Shown: piece after piece, positions 8,797 to 18,008 of the stretch
How positions within the stretch are numbered: the stretch's first letter is position 1
How the letters are laid out: each line of letters begins with the position of its first letter
Origin: VRUE01 sp036271315
Lineage (GTDB): Bacteria > Actinomycetota > Thermoleophilia > Solirubrobacterales > 70-9
Assembly: GCA_036271315.1 (NCBI GenBank)
Contig: DATBAV010000015.1
Coordinates: 1-63,727 of the forward strand
Reading direction: 5' to 3'
Length of the DNA stretch: 63,727 bases
Program-made: the position numbers and the translations under genes
The notes under the pieces: model-generated
Database searches by the model: none
What the model saw: only the letters and a program-made list of their open reading frames with translations
Told to the model about the DNA's origin: nothing

Positions 8797-9224
8797 TCCT
8801 CCGGTCCGAGTATCGCGTCGAGTATCTCGCTGGTGTCGGCGATGTCGAAGCCACTACGCAGGCGCTCGGCGATCTCCTCGCGGCTGCTTCCCGAGACCGC
8901 CATCTGGGTGGCGAGCAGGCGGGCACCGGCAGACCCTGAACGCGGCCCAACGGGCGCCTCCGGCTGCGGCACCGCGGAGACCGGCCTCAGGTGCGGCTCG
9001 CGTTGGCCCGAAGCCGGCGGGTCGAGCTCGTCGGCAAGCGCTCGCAAGCGCTCGGCGACGATGCGATCGGCGCGGGCGCTGGCCTCGGAGAGCTGACGGC
9101 GCGCCTGCTCCTCGGCGTCGTCGATCACTTTGGCGGCCGCCTGCTCGGCCGCCTCGACGATCGCCGCCAGGCGCTCGGCCGTACCGCTGGTCAGCGCGCG
9201 GGGCTCAGAAGGACGCTTGCTCAT
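8793..9224 (-). CDS. Coiled-coil cytoplasmic protein, DivIVA-tail-like
   Basis: The 143-aa protein has an N-terminal Ala/Glu/Arg coiled coil (about residues 15-65, AERLAAIVEAAEQAAAKVID), a Pro-rich linker, and a C-terminal helical module (LATQMAVSGSSREEIAERL then DTSEILDAILG). That last module resembles tails of actinobacterial DivIVA/septum-site proteins, but the assignment is weak. The ATG at 9224 is preferred over an in-frame GTG one codon upstream. It overlaps the Thr-rich membrane protein gene by 4 bp, so the two probably form a functional pair inserted between argD and argG. Confidence 0.6.
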   Translation of the reverse strand: MSKRPSEPRALTSGTAERLAAIVEAAEQAAAKVIDDAEEQARRQLSEASARADRIVAERLRALADELDPPASGQREPHLRPVSAVPQPEAPVGPRSGSAGARLLATQMAVSGSSREEIAERLRSGFDIADTSEILDAILGPEE

Positions 9225-9235
9225 CACACAGCCTC

Positions 9236-9291
9236 GCGCTTCGCTCGCGGCACGCGGAACCAGATATGGACGTTTGCTCGCTCCGCACTCA
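9236..9291 (-). repeat. 3'-end repeat (family D), copy 1
   Basis: Read on the minus strand, this segment begins with the argD stop codon and contains AGCGAGC, then CGTCCATATCTG, then GCGAGCGAAGC. A second copy lies at 17223-17284, at the 3' end of the SpoU methyltransferase gene, with the same order of blocks. About three quarters of positions match by eye. Confidence 0.55.
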
Positions 9292-10479
9292 TTGAGGCGC
9301 GTAGCTTAGGAGCGCGGCCGCGATCGTGGCGACGGCCCGCTCGATCTGGTCCGAATCGACCGTCAGCGGCGGCAGCAGGCGCAGGGTCCCGGGCTCAGGC
9401 ACGTTGACGATCAGGCCGCGCTCCAGCAGATCTGCGCCGATCGCCGCCGCGTCGACACCGTCGTCAAGACCGACGCCGAGCATCAGCCCGCGGCCGCGGA
9501 CCGTCTCGACCCCGTCGAGGGCGAGCAGGGCGTCGCGCAGCTTCGCTCCCTGCTCGCGCACGCGGCGCAGCAGCGCCGCGTCATCGACGATCTCGAGCAC
9601 GGCGAGGGCGGCGACGCTGGCAAGCGGGCCGCCGGCGAAAGTCGAGCCGTGGTCGCCAGGCTCTAGCACCTCACCAGCCCCCGAATTGGTCACGCAGGCC
9701 CCGATCGGCATGCCGCCGCCGAGCGCCTTGGCGCTGGTCAAGACGTCGGGGCGGACCGGCGTCTGCTCAAAAGCCCAGAGCGAGCCGGTGCGGCCGATCC
9801 CGGTCTGGATCTCGTCGAAGATCAGCAGCGCGCCGCTCTCGTCGCAGGCCTGGCGGGCGGCGAGCAGGGTCTCGTCGCCGAGCGGGTAGATCCCGGCCTC
9901 GCCCTGGATCGGCTCGATCAACACCGCGGCGGTGCTCTCCCCCACGGCCGCCCGCAGTGTCTCCGGGTCGTCGAAGGGGACGGCGCGGAAACCCGGCAGC
10001 ATCGGCGCCATGTCCGGGTTGGCGGCAAGTGCCGGCGTGGCGGAGAGGGAGCCGTAGGTGCGGCCGTGGAAGTCGCGCTCGAAGCTGACGATCTCCGGCG
10101 AAGAGATGCCGCGCCGGTGGGCGTGCTTGCGGGCGATCTTGATCGCGCACTCGTTCGCCTCGGTGCCGGAGTTGGAGAAGAAGACGCGGCCACCGAGGCT
10201 CGACCCCGAGAGCCGCTCGGCGAGCCGCACCATCGGCTCGGTGTAAAAGAGGTTCGAGGTGTGCATCAGGCGCCCGGCCTGCTCGCGCACCGCCTCGACC
10301 ACCTCGGGGTTGCAGTGCCCGACCGAGCAGACCGAGATGCCGCCGAGAAAGTCGAGGTACTCCTTGCCCTCGGCGTCCCAAAGCAGGGCCCCCTCGCCGC
10401 GAACGAACTCCACCGGAGCCCGCTTGTAGGTGCGCATCAGGTAGCGCTGCTCGAGCGCCTGCAGATCGGTCAGATTCAT
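9289..10479 (-). CDS. argD: Acetylornithine aminotransferase
   Basis: This 396-aa PLP enzyme converts N-acetylglutamate semialdehyde to N-acetylornithine. The PLP-binding lysine is in SAKALGGGMPIGA, with LIFDEIQTGIGRTG upstream as in class-III aminotransferases and SNSGTEANECAIKIAR in the cofactor phosphate region. Its ATG overlaps the argB stop by 4 bp (ATGA). The length is normal. The stop codon is the first three bases of a repeated element shared with the SpoU gene's 3' end. Confidence 0.96.
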   Translation of the reverse strand: MNLTDLQALEQRYLMRTYKRAPVEFVRGEGALLWDAEGKEYLDFLGGISVCSVGHCNPEVVEAVREQAGRLMHTSNLFYTEPMVRLAERLSGSSLGGRVFFSNSGTEANECAIKIARKHAHRRGISSPEIVSFERDFHGRTYGSLSATPALAANPDMAPMLPGFRAVPFDDPETLRAAVGESTAAVLIEPIQGEAGIYPLGDETLLAARQACDESGALLIFDEIQTGIGRTGSLWAFEQTPVRPDVLTSAKALGGGMPIGACVTNSGAGEVLEPGDHGSTFAGGPLASVAALAVLEIVDDAALLRRVREQGAKLRDALLALDGVETVRGRGLMLGVGLDDGVDAAAIGADLLERGLIVNVPEPGTLRLLPPLTVDSDQIERAVATIAAALLSYAPQ

Positions 10480-11345
10480 GAGGTCACCATCGTGCCGATC
10501 CCGGCATCGGTGAAGAGCTCGACCAACAACGAGTGCGGGCGGCGGCCGTCGATGATGTGCGAGGCCCCGGCGCCGCCCCTAATCGCGTCGGCGCAGGCGG
10601 CGAGCTTTGGCCGCATGCCCCCGTCGATCTCCGCCAGTTTGCCCTCGACCTCCTCCACCGTCGCTCGCGCGATCAGCGAGTCGGTGTCCGCCGGATCGGC
10701 CAGCCAGCCCTCGACGTCGGTGAGGAAAATCGCCTTGTGGGCGCCGAGCTTGGCCGCGACCTTACCGGCGGCCTCGTCGGCGTTGACGTTGTAGGACTGG
10801 CCCTCGCGATCGGAGGCCGAGGAGGCGATCACCGGGATGTAGTCCACGGCGATGTGATTGAGCACGTCGACGTCGACGTGCTCGATCGAGCCGACGAAGC
10901 CGACCTCGTCGGCGTTGGCGACCGGCGCGACCCGAAAGAGGCCGCCGTCCTCCCCCGAGAGCCCGACCGCCGGCTGACCGTGGGCGTTGAGGCGCTGGAC
11001 TATTTCGGAGTTGAGCTTGCCGACCAGGACCATGCGCGCCACCTCGACCGTCTCGGCGTCGGACACGCGCAGGCCCTCGTGGAAACGCACCTCGAGGCCG
11101 AGGCGCTCCATGTACTGGCTGATTTCGGGACCGCCGCCGTGAACGACGACCGGGTTCATCCCCACGTACTTGAGCAGGACGACATCGGTGGCGAAGGCCT
11201 CGCGCAGCGAGTCCTCCCGCATCGCCGCGCCGCCGTACTTGATTACGACCGTCTGGCCGTGGAACTGCTTGATGTAGGGCAGCGCCTCGAGCAGCGTCTC
11301 GACGTTCACCTGAGCCGCCCGCGACTGGGGTGCCTGCTCAGTCAT
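10476..11345 (-). CDS. argB: Acetylglutamate kinase
   Basis: This 289-aa amino-acid kinase phosphorylates N-acetylglutamate, the usual committed and arginine-inhibited step. The glycine-rich start IKYGGAAM, the NPVVVHGGGPEISQ substrate loop and GKVAAKLGAHKAIFLTDVEG are typical. The open frame extends 12 codons further upstream. The ATG at 11345 is preferred because a GGGGGTGGG purine tract lies just before it and MTEQAPQSRAAQVNVETLLEA fits family N-termini. A 96-bp gap separates it from argJ, the only loose junction in the arg operon. Confidence 0.96.
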   Translation of the reverse strand: MTEQAPQSRAAQVNVETLLEALPYIKQFHGQTVVIKYGGAAMREDSLREAFATDVVLLKYVGMNPVVVHGGGPEISQYMERLGLEVRFHEGLRVSDAETVEVARMVLVGKLNSEIVQRLNAHGQPAVGLSGEDGGLFRVAPVANADEVGFVGSIEHVDVDVLNHIAVDYIPVIASSASDREGQSYNVNADEAAGKVAAKLGAHKAIFLTDVEGWLADPADTDSLIARATVEEVEGKLAEIDGGMRPKLAACADAIRGGAGASHIIDGRRPHSLLVELFTDAGIGTMVTS

Positions 11346-11441
11346 TTCCCACCCCCAGGCAGCGCGGACGCGGAAACTCATACCGGTGCATACCTGACTC
11401 TTCCGGTGTGAGTTGGAGCAGAGCAGCTGCCATTGTGTTTT

Positions 11442-12599
11442 TCATGTCGTGTACTCCGCGTTGATCCGCACGTACTCGTAGCCGAGATCGGAGAACCAAA
11501 CGTGGGTGCTGTACTCGCCGCGGTCGAGGCGCAGCCCGATCTCGGCCTCGGGGATATCGGCGGCGAGCTCGCTGTTGCCGATCGCGTCGCCGCCAATCTC
11601 CTCCAGGTCCTCGCCGGCAAGCGCCATGCCGGCGGCCTGGGCGATCCTGCCCCAGTTCTGGTCACGGCCGAAGAGCGCCGTCTTGACCAAAGGCGAGTTG
11701 GCAATCGCCCGGGCGACCCGCTCGGCCTCCGCCTGCGATGCGGCACCGTCGACCTGGATCCGCCCTACTCGCGAGGACCCCTCGCCGTCTGCGACTACCT
11801 CGAGCGCCAGCTGCAGCAGCACCGCCTCGAGCAAGCCGTCGGGCAGCGGCTCGGCGGCGGCGGCGGTGGCCTGCAGGAGCAAGGTGTCGTTGGTGCTCAT
11901 CTGGCCGTCGACCGTGATCCGCTCGAAGGAGGCATCGCAAGCGCCGCGCAGCGCGGCGCCTGGATCCTCCACGACGGCATCGGTCTGGACGAAGCAGAGC
12001 ATCGTCGCCATGTTCGGCTGGATCATGCCGCCGCCCTTCGCCTGGGCGGAGATCGTCACTCCCTCCGGCGTCCGCAGCGTGCAGCGCTTGGGCCAGCGGT
12101 CAGTGGTGAGGATCGCGTCGGAGAAGGCGGCTCCGCCCTCGGCCGAGAGATTGCCGGCGGCATCGCCGATCCCTCCCAGCACCGCCTCGATCGGCAGCGG
12201 CACGCCGATCACGCCGGTCTCGGCGACCGCGACGGCCTCCGCCGGCAGATCCAGATGCTCCGCGGCGACGTCGCACATCGCGATCGCGTCGGCGTAGCCC
12301 TGCTCGCCGGTCTCGGCGTTGGCGTTGCCGGCGTTGACGACGGCGGCGCGGATTCCCGCCTGGTCGCAGCGCTTGCGGCAGACCCGGACGGGCGCGGCCG
12401 CCGAGGCGTTGCGGGTCAGCAGGATCGCCGAGCTGACCTGCTCGGCGTCGCAGACAAGCAGGCCGATATCGGTCTTGCCACCGCCCTTGAGCCCGCAGTG
12501 GGCACCGCCGGCGCGAAAGCCGGGGGCAAGCTGTGCGGGATCGAGCTCCTCGATCCCGGCCGGCGGCTCGACCCAGCGCGATTTGAAGAATCCGCTCAC
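11442..12599 (-). CDS. argJ: Bifunctional ornithine acetyltransferase / N-acetylglutamate synthase
   Basis: This 385-aa enzyme recycles the acetyl group from N-acetylornithine to glutamate. It is an Ntn-type protein that cleaves itself between Ala198 and Thr199 in QPNMATMLCF, with Thr199 as nucleophile. The frame is open far upstream through argC. The GTG at 12599, overlapping the argC TGA (GTGA), gives VSGFFKSRWV and is the only start consistent with the fold. The terminus FSDLGYEYVRINAEYTT is the conserved C-terminus. Confidence 0.95.
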   Translation of the reverse strand: MSGFFKSRWVEPPAGIEELDPAQLAPGFRAGGAHCGLKGGGKTDIGLLVCDAEQVSSAILLTRNASAAAPVRVCRKRCDQAGIRAAVVNAGNANAETGEQGYADAIAMCDVAAEHLDLPAEAVAVAETGVIGVPLPIEAVLGGIGDAAGNLSAEGGAAFSDAILTTDRWPKRCTLRTPEGVTISAQAKGGGMIQPNMATMLCFVQTDAVVEDPGAALRGACDASFERITVDGQMSTNDTLLLQATAAAAEPLPDGLLEAVLLQLALEVVADGEGSSRVGRIQVDGAASQAEAERVARAIANSPLVKTALFGRDQNWGRIAQAAGMALAGEDLEEIGGDAIGNSELAADIPEAEIGLRLDRGEYSTHVWFSDLGYEYVRINAEYTT

Positions 12600-13627
12600 A
12601 ACAGCCCCATGGTCTCGTCGAGGCCGAGCATCAGGTTGAGGTTCTGCACGCCCTGTCCGGAAGCGCCCTTCCAGAGGTTGTCGATCGCCGAGAAGGCCAA
12701 GACCCTGCCCCGCTCCTCGACCGTGACGTAGACGTGGCACTCGTTCGTATCGCGCACGTCGCGCAGGCCAGGTGGGCCGTCGACGACGCGGACGAAGGGC
12801 TCGCCGGCGTAGCGCTCGCGGTAGAGCGCTTGCACCTCGTCCTTGGAGATCGGCTCGCTCGTCTGGGCGTAACAGCTGGTTAGCTCGCCCTGGTCGAGCG
12901 GCAGCAAGTGCGGTACGAAAGTGACCGGCGCCGGCGATCCCAGCGCCGCCAGCTCCTGCTCGATCTCGGGCCGGTGGCGGTGGCCCTCGGTCTTGTAGGC
13001 GAAGGCGTTCTCGTCCATCGAGACGTAGTGCATCGCGTCGCCACCGCCGCGCCCGGCGCCGGAGACGCCCTGCTTGGCGTCGATCACGACGTCGCCGAGC
13101 AGGCCCTGCTCGGCCAGCGGTGCCAGCGCCAGCACGCTGGCGGTCGGGTAACAACCCGGCGTGGCGACAAGTTCGGCGTCGCGCAGCTGATCGCGATAGA
13201 GCTCGCTGAGGCCGTAGACCGCGTCCTCGAGCAGCTCCGGAGCGCCGTGGGGGCCGTACCAGAGCTCGTAGGTGGGGAGGTCGCGCAGCCGGAAGTCGGC
13301 CGAGAGGTCGACGACGAGAGCGCCGAGCCCGCGCAGCGCCGCGACCGCCGGAGCCGAGGCCCCGTGCGGATAGGCGACGATCGCCGCGTCGATCTCCTCG
13401 ATCTCGTCGAGATCGAGCTCGCTCAGCTCGAGCGGCACCCGGTAGCGCGGGTAGAGGCTGTCGAGCCGCTTGCCGGCGTCGCTGCGCGAGGTAACCGCGA
13501 CCAGCTCCAGCTTTGGGTGGCGCCAGACGATCTGCGCGGCCAGCGCCCCGGTGAAGCCGGAGGCACCGGCGACCAGCACCCGCGCGGTGGGATCGCCTTC
13601 AAGCGGTTGTGTGAGTGGATCAGGCAC
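12596..13627 (-). CDS. argC: N-acetyl-gamma-glutamyl-phosphate reductase
   Basis: This 343-aa NADPH-dependent reductase forms N-acetylglutamate semialdehyde. The Rossmann motif VAGASGFTGALAA is at residues 19-31, and the catalytic cysteine is Cys159 in ATPGCYPTAS. The KQGVSGAGRGG loop is conserved. The ATG overlaps the end of pheT by 8 bp, linking arginine synthesis to phenylalanyl-tRNA synthetase in one transcript, as is common in actinobacteria. Confidence 0.96.
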   Translation of the reverse strand: MPDPLTQPLEGDPTARVLVAGASGFTGALAAQIVWRHPKLELVAVTSRSDAGKRLDSLYPRYRVPLELSELDLDEIEEIDAAIVAYPHGASAPAVAALRGLGALVVDLSADFRLRDLPTYELWYGPHGAPELLEDAVYGLSELYRDQLRDAELVATPGCYPTASVLALAPLAEQGLLGDVVIDAKQGVSGAGRGGGDAMHYVSMDENAFAYKTEGHRHRPEIEQELAALGSPAPVTFVPHLLPLDQGELTSCYAQTSEPISKDEVQALYRERYAGEPFVRVVDGPPGLRDVRDTNECHVYVTVEERGRVLAFSAIDNLWKGASGQGVQNLNLMLGLDETMGLL

Positions 13628-16109
13628 GCAACGACCCTCCGATCTTCTCCAGCGCTGCCTCGATAGCCGTGCGCCGCTCGGTGACTTCCTCGTCGGTGAG
13701 GGTGCGATCGGGGGCGCGAAACTCCAGCCTCAGCGCCAGGCTCTTGCGACCCCCACCGACCTGCTCGCCTTCGTAGAGGTCGAAGACGCCGGCGGCGTGC
13801 AGCAGCTCGCCACCGGCGGCGAGAACCGCCTGACGCAGCTCGGCCGCCGGCCGATCGGTTGGGACGACCACAGCCAGGTCCTGGTAGACGGCCGGGAAGG
13901 TGGTCACGTCCTCGTAGGCCTCCACGCCGGCGGTCGCCGCGGCGACGAACGCCGCCAAGTCGACTTCAAAGCCAACGGCCGCCTCGATGTCCCAGGCCCG
14001 GCAGACCAAGGGGTGCAGCTCGCCGATCCATCCAGCCGCGATTCCGCCGACGCTGACCGTCGCCGAGCGACCCGGATGCAGGAACGGCTCCTCTGCCGGC
14101 TCGCAGGCAGTCGTGGCGCCGAGCTGCCCGGCAAGGGCCTCGACAACCCCCTTGAGGGCGAAGAAGTCGGCCGGCTCGCCGCCGCCGCGCCAGGACTTGG
14201 CCGTCAGCGGTCCGACCGCGAGGCAGCCGATCCGGTGCGGCTCGCGATCGGGCGCGGGCCGCTCCCCCGGAAAATCGCCGGCGAGGACATCGGGTCCAGG
14301 CTGACCCTCAAGTGCGGGTTTTTGCGGGCTTGCTGAATCCGGCAAGTAGACGCGTCCGGACTCGAAGAGGGCGACCGCGTCTACCCCGCGGGCGAGGTTG
14401 CGCTGGGCGACGTCGAGCAGCGAGCCGAGCACGGTCGTCCGCATCACCGACTGGTCCTCGGAAAGTGGGTTGGCGAGCACGATGCCGCCGGCCCGCTCGT
14501 CCTCGGCGGGAATCCGCAAGCGGCCCGGCTGCCCGGGGTCGGTGAAGCTCCAGCCGACGACCTCGTCGAAGCCGAGGTCCCGCATCGCGTCCTCGACCCG
14601 GCGGCGCAGGCGCTGCTCGCGGCTGAGGCCGCCGACCCGACCCGCCACGGCGGGCAGGGTGCTGGGCAGGTGCTCGTCGAGGCCGTGGATGCGACCGACC
14701 TCCTCGATCAGGTCGACCTCGCGGCTGACGTCGCCGTGGCGGTCGGGGGGAACCGTTACCTCGAGGTCCCCGCCGCTCACCTCGACCCCGAATCCCAGGC
14801 GCTCCAGGTAAGCGACCTGGTCGGCCTGCGCGATCGCCATGCCGAGCAGGCCCTCGACCCGCTGCGCCCGCAGGGTTAGCCGCCGCGGCGCGGGGATCTC
14901 AGCGGCTACGTCGATCGTCCCCGGCACCAGCTTGGCGCCGCAGAGATCGATCATCAGCCGTGAGGCGATCCGCTGGGCCCGCATGCAGAGCTCGGGATGA
15001 AGTTGCTTCTCGAAGCGCGAGGAGGCCTCGGAGCGCAGCGAGAGCATCCGCGAGCTACGCAGGATGTTGGTCTCGCTCCAGTTCGCCACCTCGAGCAGCA
15101 CCCGGGTCGTCTGCTCCGATACCTCGGAGACTTGGCCGCCCATGATCCCGGCGATGCCGGAGGGGCCGTTGCGGTCGCAGACGAGCACGGTCTCGGCATC
15201 GAGGCTGCGCTCGACGTCGTCGAGCGTCGTCATCTTCTCGCCAGCCGTTGCGGTGCGCACGGTCAGCGCCCCGCCGGGGACCTTGTCGAGGTCGAAGGCG
15301 TGCAGCGGCTGCGCGGTCAACAGCATCACGTAGTTGGTGATGTCGACGACGTTGTTGATCGCCCGCTGCCCCGCCGCCGCGAGCCGCGCCTGCAACCAGG
15401 CCGGCGAGGGGCCGATCGTCACGTCGGTGAAGACGCGGGCGGTGAAGCGGGGACAGAGGTCGGGCACCTCGACCGCGACCGAGGCGTAGTCGGAAACCTC
15501 ACCCTCGCCCGCGGCCGTGGCATCGTCGGCCCACGGCTCGGCGGCAAGCGGCGCGGCGCTGATCGCGTGCACCTCGCGGGCGACGCCGTAGACGCCGAAG
15601 CAGTCGACCCGGTTCGGCGTCACCTCCAGCTCCAGCACCGGCTCGGCGATCGGCAGCACCTCGGCCAGTGGCCTTCCCGCGGCGAGGCCGTCGTCCTCGA
15701 GCACCATGATGCCCGGCGGTCCCTCCCCCAGCTCGAGCTCGGAGGAGGCGCAGATCATCCCCATCGACTCGACCCCGCGCAGCTTCGCCTTGCCGATCTT
15801 GTGGCCGCCGGGAAGCGTCGCTCCGGGCAGCGCCACGGGAACGGTCTGGCCGGCGGCGACGTTGGGGGCACCGCAGACGATCGTGCGCTCGCCGTCGCCG
15901 GTGTCGACGGTGCAAACGCGCAGCCGGTCGGCGTTCGGGTGCGGCTCGGCGCTCAGCACCTTGCCGACGACGAATCCATCGGCTGCGGGCGGGCCGACCG
16001 TGCCGACCCGCTCGACCTCAGTGCCGGTCATCGCCAGCCGCTCGGCGAGTTGACCCGGCTCGACGCCGGGATCGCAGTACTCGCGCAGCCAGGAGTAAGG
16101 CACCTTCAT
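13620..16109 (-). CDS. pheT: Phenylalanyl-tRNA synthetase beta subunit
   Basis: This 829-aa beta subunit of the alpha2-beta2 synthetase starts MKVPYSWLREYCDPG. It then has the EMAP-like tRNA-binding domain (about 45-150), the B3/B4 editing region, the B5 domain, a degenerate catalytic-like core (IHGLDEHLPSTLP) and the C-terminal ferredoxin-fold anticodon-binding domain (FPAVYQDLAVVVP at about 745). The start overlaps the pheS stop by 4 bp. The length is in the usual range. Confidence 0.97.
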   Translation of the reverse strand: MKVPYSWLREYCDPGVEPGQLAERLAMTGTEVERVGTVGPPAADGFVVGKVLSAEPHPNADRLRVCTVDTGDGERTIVCGAPNVAAGQTVPVALPGATLPGGHKIGKAKLRGVESMGMICASSELELGEGPPGIMVLEDDGLAAGRPLAEVLPIAEPVLELEVTPNRVDCFGVYGVAREVHAISAAPLAAEPWADDATAAGEGEVSDYASVAVEVPDLCPRFTARVFTDVTIGPSPAWLQARLAAAGQRAINNVVDITNYVMLLTAQPLHAFDLDKVPGGALTVRTATAGEKMTTLDDVERSLDAETVLVCDRNGPSGIAGIMGGQVSEVSEQTTRVLLEVANWSETNILRSSRMLSLRSEASSRFEKQLHPELCMRAQRIASRLMIDLCGAKLVPGTIDVAAEIPAPRRLTLRAQRVEGLLGMAIAQADQVAYLERLGFGVEVSGGDLEVTVPPDRHGDVSREVDLIEEVGRIHGLDEHLPSTLPAVAGRVGGLSREQRLRRRVEDAMRDLGFDEVVGWSFTDPGQPGRLRIPAEDERAGGIVLANPLSEDQSVMRTTVLGSLLDVAQRNLARGVDAVALFESGRVYLPDSASPQKPALEGQPGPDVLAGDFPGERPAPDREPHRIGCLAVGPLTAKSWRGGGEPADFFALKGVVEALAGQLGATTACEPAEEPFLHPGRSATVSVGGIAAGWIGELHPLVCRAWDIEAAVGFEVDLAAFVAAATAGVEAYEDVTTFPAVYQDLAVVVPTDRPAAELRQAVLAAGGELLHAAGVFDLYEGEQVGGGRKSLALRLEFRAPDRTLTDEEVTERRTAIEAALEKIGGSLRA

Positions 16110-17173
16110 GAGAACTGCCCCAGCACGCGCGCGTCGTTGTCGAAGAAGCGGCGCAGGTCGGGCACGCCGTGGCGCAGCATCGCGATCCGCTCCACGCCCA
16201 TGCCGAAGGCAAAGCCCTGTACCCGCTCGGGGTCGTAGCCGTTGGACTCAACGAAGCCGAGCACGTTGGGGTCGACCATGCCGGCGCCGCCGACCTCGAT
16301 CCAGCCGATTCCCTTACAGAGGTTGCAGCGCTCGCCGCTCGCCAACGTTCCCGTCCCTTCGCACTGGAAGCAGGAAACGTCGAACTCGACGCTGGGCTCG
16401 GTGAAGGGGAAGAAGTGTGGCCGCATGCGGGCCTCGCGGCTGCCGCCGAAGATCGAGCTGAGCATCTCGGTCAGCGTGCCCTGCAGGTCGGCGAGCGTGA
16501 TCCCCTCGCCGATCGCCAGCCCCTCGACCTGGTGGAACATCGGGCTGTGGGTGGCGTCGGAGTCGCGGCGATAGACCTTGCCGGGGGCGATCATGAAGAT
16601 CGGCGGCGGCTGCGCCTCCATGCTGCGGATCTGGACCGGCGAGGTGTGGGTACGCAGCAGCACCTCGGGGTCCGACTGCACGTAGAAGGTGTCCTGAAGC
16701 ATCCGCGCCGGGTGCCCGGGCGGGTGGTTCAGCGCCGTGAAGTTGTAGTAATCGTGCTCGACCTCGGGGCCCTCCATCACCCGGTAGCCGAGGCCGACCA
16801 TCACGTCCTCGATCTGGCGGGTAGTGCGGGTGATCAGGTGGGTATGGCCGACCGACCGCGCCGGCGCCCCCGGCAGGGTCACGTCGACTCGGTCCTCGGC
16901 GAGCCGGGACTCGAGCTCGCCGGCGTCGAGCGCCTCACTGCGCGCCTCGATCAGCGCCTCCAGCTCCTTGCGCACCTTGTTGGCGCCCGAGCCAACCGCG
17001 CCCCGCTCGGAGGCCGGCAGGTCAGCGATGCCTCGCAGGATCGCGGTCAGCTCGGCCTTGCGGCCGAGATGGCGGATCCGCAACTCCTCCAGCTCAGCCG
17101 TGCCTGGCGCCGCCGCGATCGCCGCCGCGGCCTCTGAGGAGATCGCCTCGATCCGCTCGATTCCCTCAGGCAT
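16106..17173 (-). CDS. pheS: Phenylalanyl-tRNA synthetase alpha subunit
   Basis: This 355-aa catalytic subunit has an N-terminal coiled coil (residues 1-90). Class II motif 2 is MFHQVEGLAIGEG, and motif 3 is GFAFGMGVERIAMLRHG near the C-terminus. The FTALNHPPGHPARMLQDTFY segment binds substrate. It is the first gene of the pheST-argCJBD run. The 39 bp before it separate it from the SpoU gene, so a promoter may lie inside that gene or in the short gap. Confidence 0.97.
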   Translation of the reverse strand: MPEGIERIEAISSEAAAAIAAAPGTAELEELRIRHLGRKAELTAILRGIADLPASERGAVGSGANKVRKELEALIEARSEALDAGELESRLAEDRVDVTLPGAPARSVGHTHLITRTTRQIEDVMVGLGYRVMEGPEVEHDYYNFTALNHPPGHPARMLQDTFYVQSDPEVLLRTHTSPVQIRSMEAQPPPIFMIAPGKVYRRDSDATHSPMFHQVEGLAIGEGITLADLQGTLTEMLSSIFGGSREARMRPHFFPFTEPSVEFDVSCFQCEGTGTLASGERCNLCKGIGWIEVGGAGMVDPNVLGFVESNGYDPERVQGFAFGMGVERIAMLRHGVPDLRRFFDNDARVLGQFS

Positions 17174-17212
17174 CTTCAGCGACCTCCGGCATGGCGGGCG
17201 ACGATATCCGCT

Positions 17213-17953
17213 TCAAACACATGTTTCGCCTCCGCTCGCTTGCGAAGAGTCAGATATGGACGCGGCGCTCGCTACGCGCTCACAGCAGATTGCGGCCACG
17301 GCGGCGACGTTGAGCGACTCGGCTCCACCGGCGCGCAGCGGAATCGTCACCCGCGAGTCGCAGGCGTCGAGCACCTCCTCCGGCAACCCCTCACGCTCGG
17401 CCCCAAGACAGAGGGTCGCCGCCCCATCGAGGGAGGCGAGTCCACCGCCGCCGTGCGCAAGGAGAGCCGCCCGCGGTGCCGGCGTCTCGGCCACTGCCCC
17501 CCGCGCCACCCGCTGAGCGAAGATCGAGCCCATGCTCGCCCGCACCGCCTTCGGCGAGTAGGGATCGGCACAGCCGGGGCCGAGGACGACGGTGCCGTCG
17601 AGCAGCGCGTGCGCCGTGCGCACGATCGTGCCGACGTTGCCGGGGTCGGCGACACCGTGCAGGTAGAGACAGGGCGAGCCGCCCAGCTCGGCCCACCGCT
17701 GAGGCCAGACTGCGATCGCCCGCGTCCCCGAGCCAAGGCTGGAGGTGGCCGCGAGCAGCTCGGGCTCCACCTCCTCGCCGCCGAGACCGCTGCCGGCGGC
17801 GGTGAGCAGGAAGCGTGGTTCGAGGCCAGCGGCGAGGCCGGCCTCGACCAGGTCCTCGCCCTCGCTGGCGAAGGCGCCCTCGCGCTCGCGCTGCTTGCGC
17901 TCGCGCAGCTTGCGAACCAGCTTCAGCTTCTCGTTGTGGGGGCTTTCGATCAT
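17213..17953 (-). CDS. SpoU/TrmH-family RNA 2'-O-methyltransferase
   Basis: This 246-aa SPOUT methyltransferase likely acts on rRNA or tRNA ribose 2'-OH groups. After MIESPHNEKLKLVRKL comes a substrate-binding domain. The knot motifs are LYLHGVADPGNVGTIVRTA, LGPGCADPYSPKAVRASMGS, CLGAEREGLP and IPLRAGGAESLNVAAVAAI. The ATG at 17953 is chosen over an open upstream extension because it matches family N-termini. The last 20 or so residues, after CCERVA, are encoded by a repeat also found after argD, so the C-terminus seems to have been extended by that insertion. Confidence 0.9.
   Translation of the reverse strand: MIESPHNEKLKLVRKLRERKQREREGAFASEGEDLVEAGLAAGLEPRFLLTAAGSGLGGEEVEPELLAATSSLGSGTRAIAVWPQRWAELGGSPCLYLHGVADPGNVGTIVRTAHALLDGTVVLGPGCADPYSPKAVRASMGSIFAQRVARGAVAETPAPRAALLAHGGGGLASLDGAATLCLGAEREGLPEEVLDACDSRVTIPLRAGGAESLNVAAVAAICCERVASAASISDSSQASGGETCV
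17223..17284 (-). repeat. 3'-end repeat (family D), copy 2
   Basis: Read on the minus strand it holds AGCGAGC, CGTCCATATCTG and AAGCGAGCGGAGGC in the same order as the copy after argD. Here it is translated as the tail of the SpoU methyltransferase. Confidence 0.55.
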
Positions 17954-18008
17954 CGGATGGTGTGTGGTCGGTGGTTCTGTTCTGGTCGTGCGTTTCTTCT
18001 CCTGGAAC

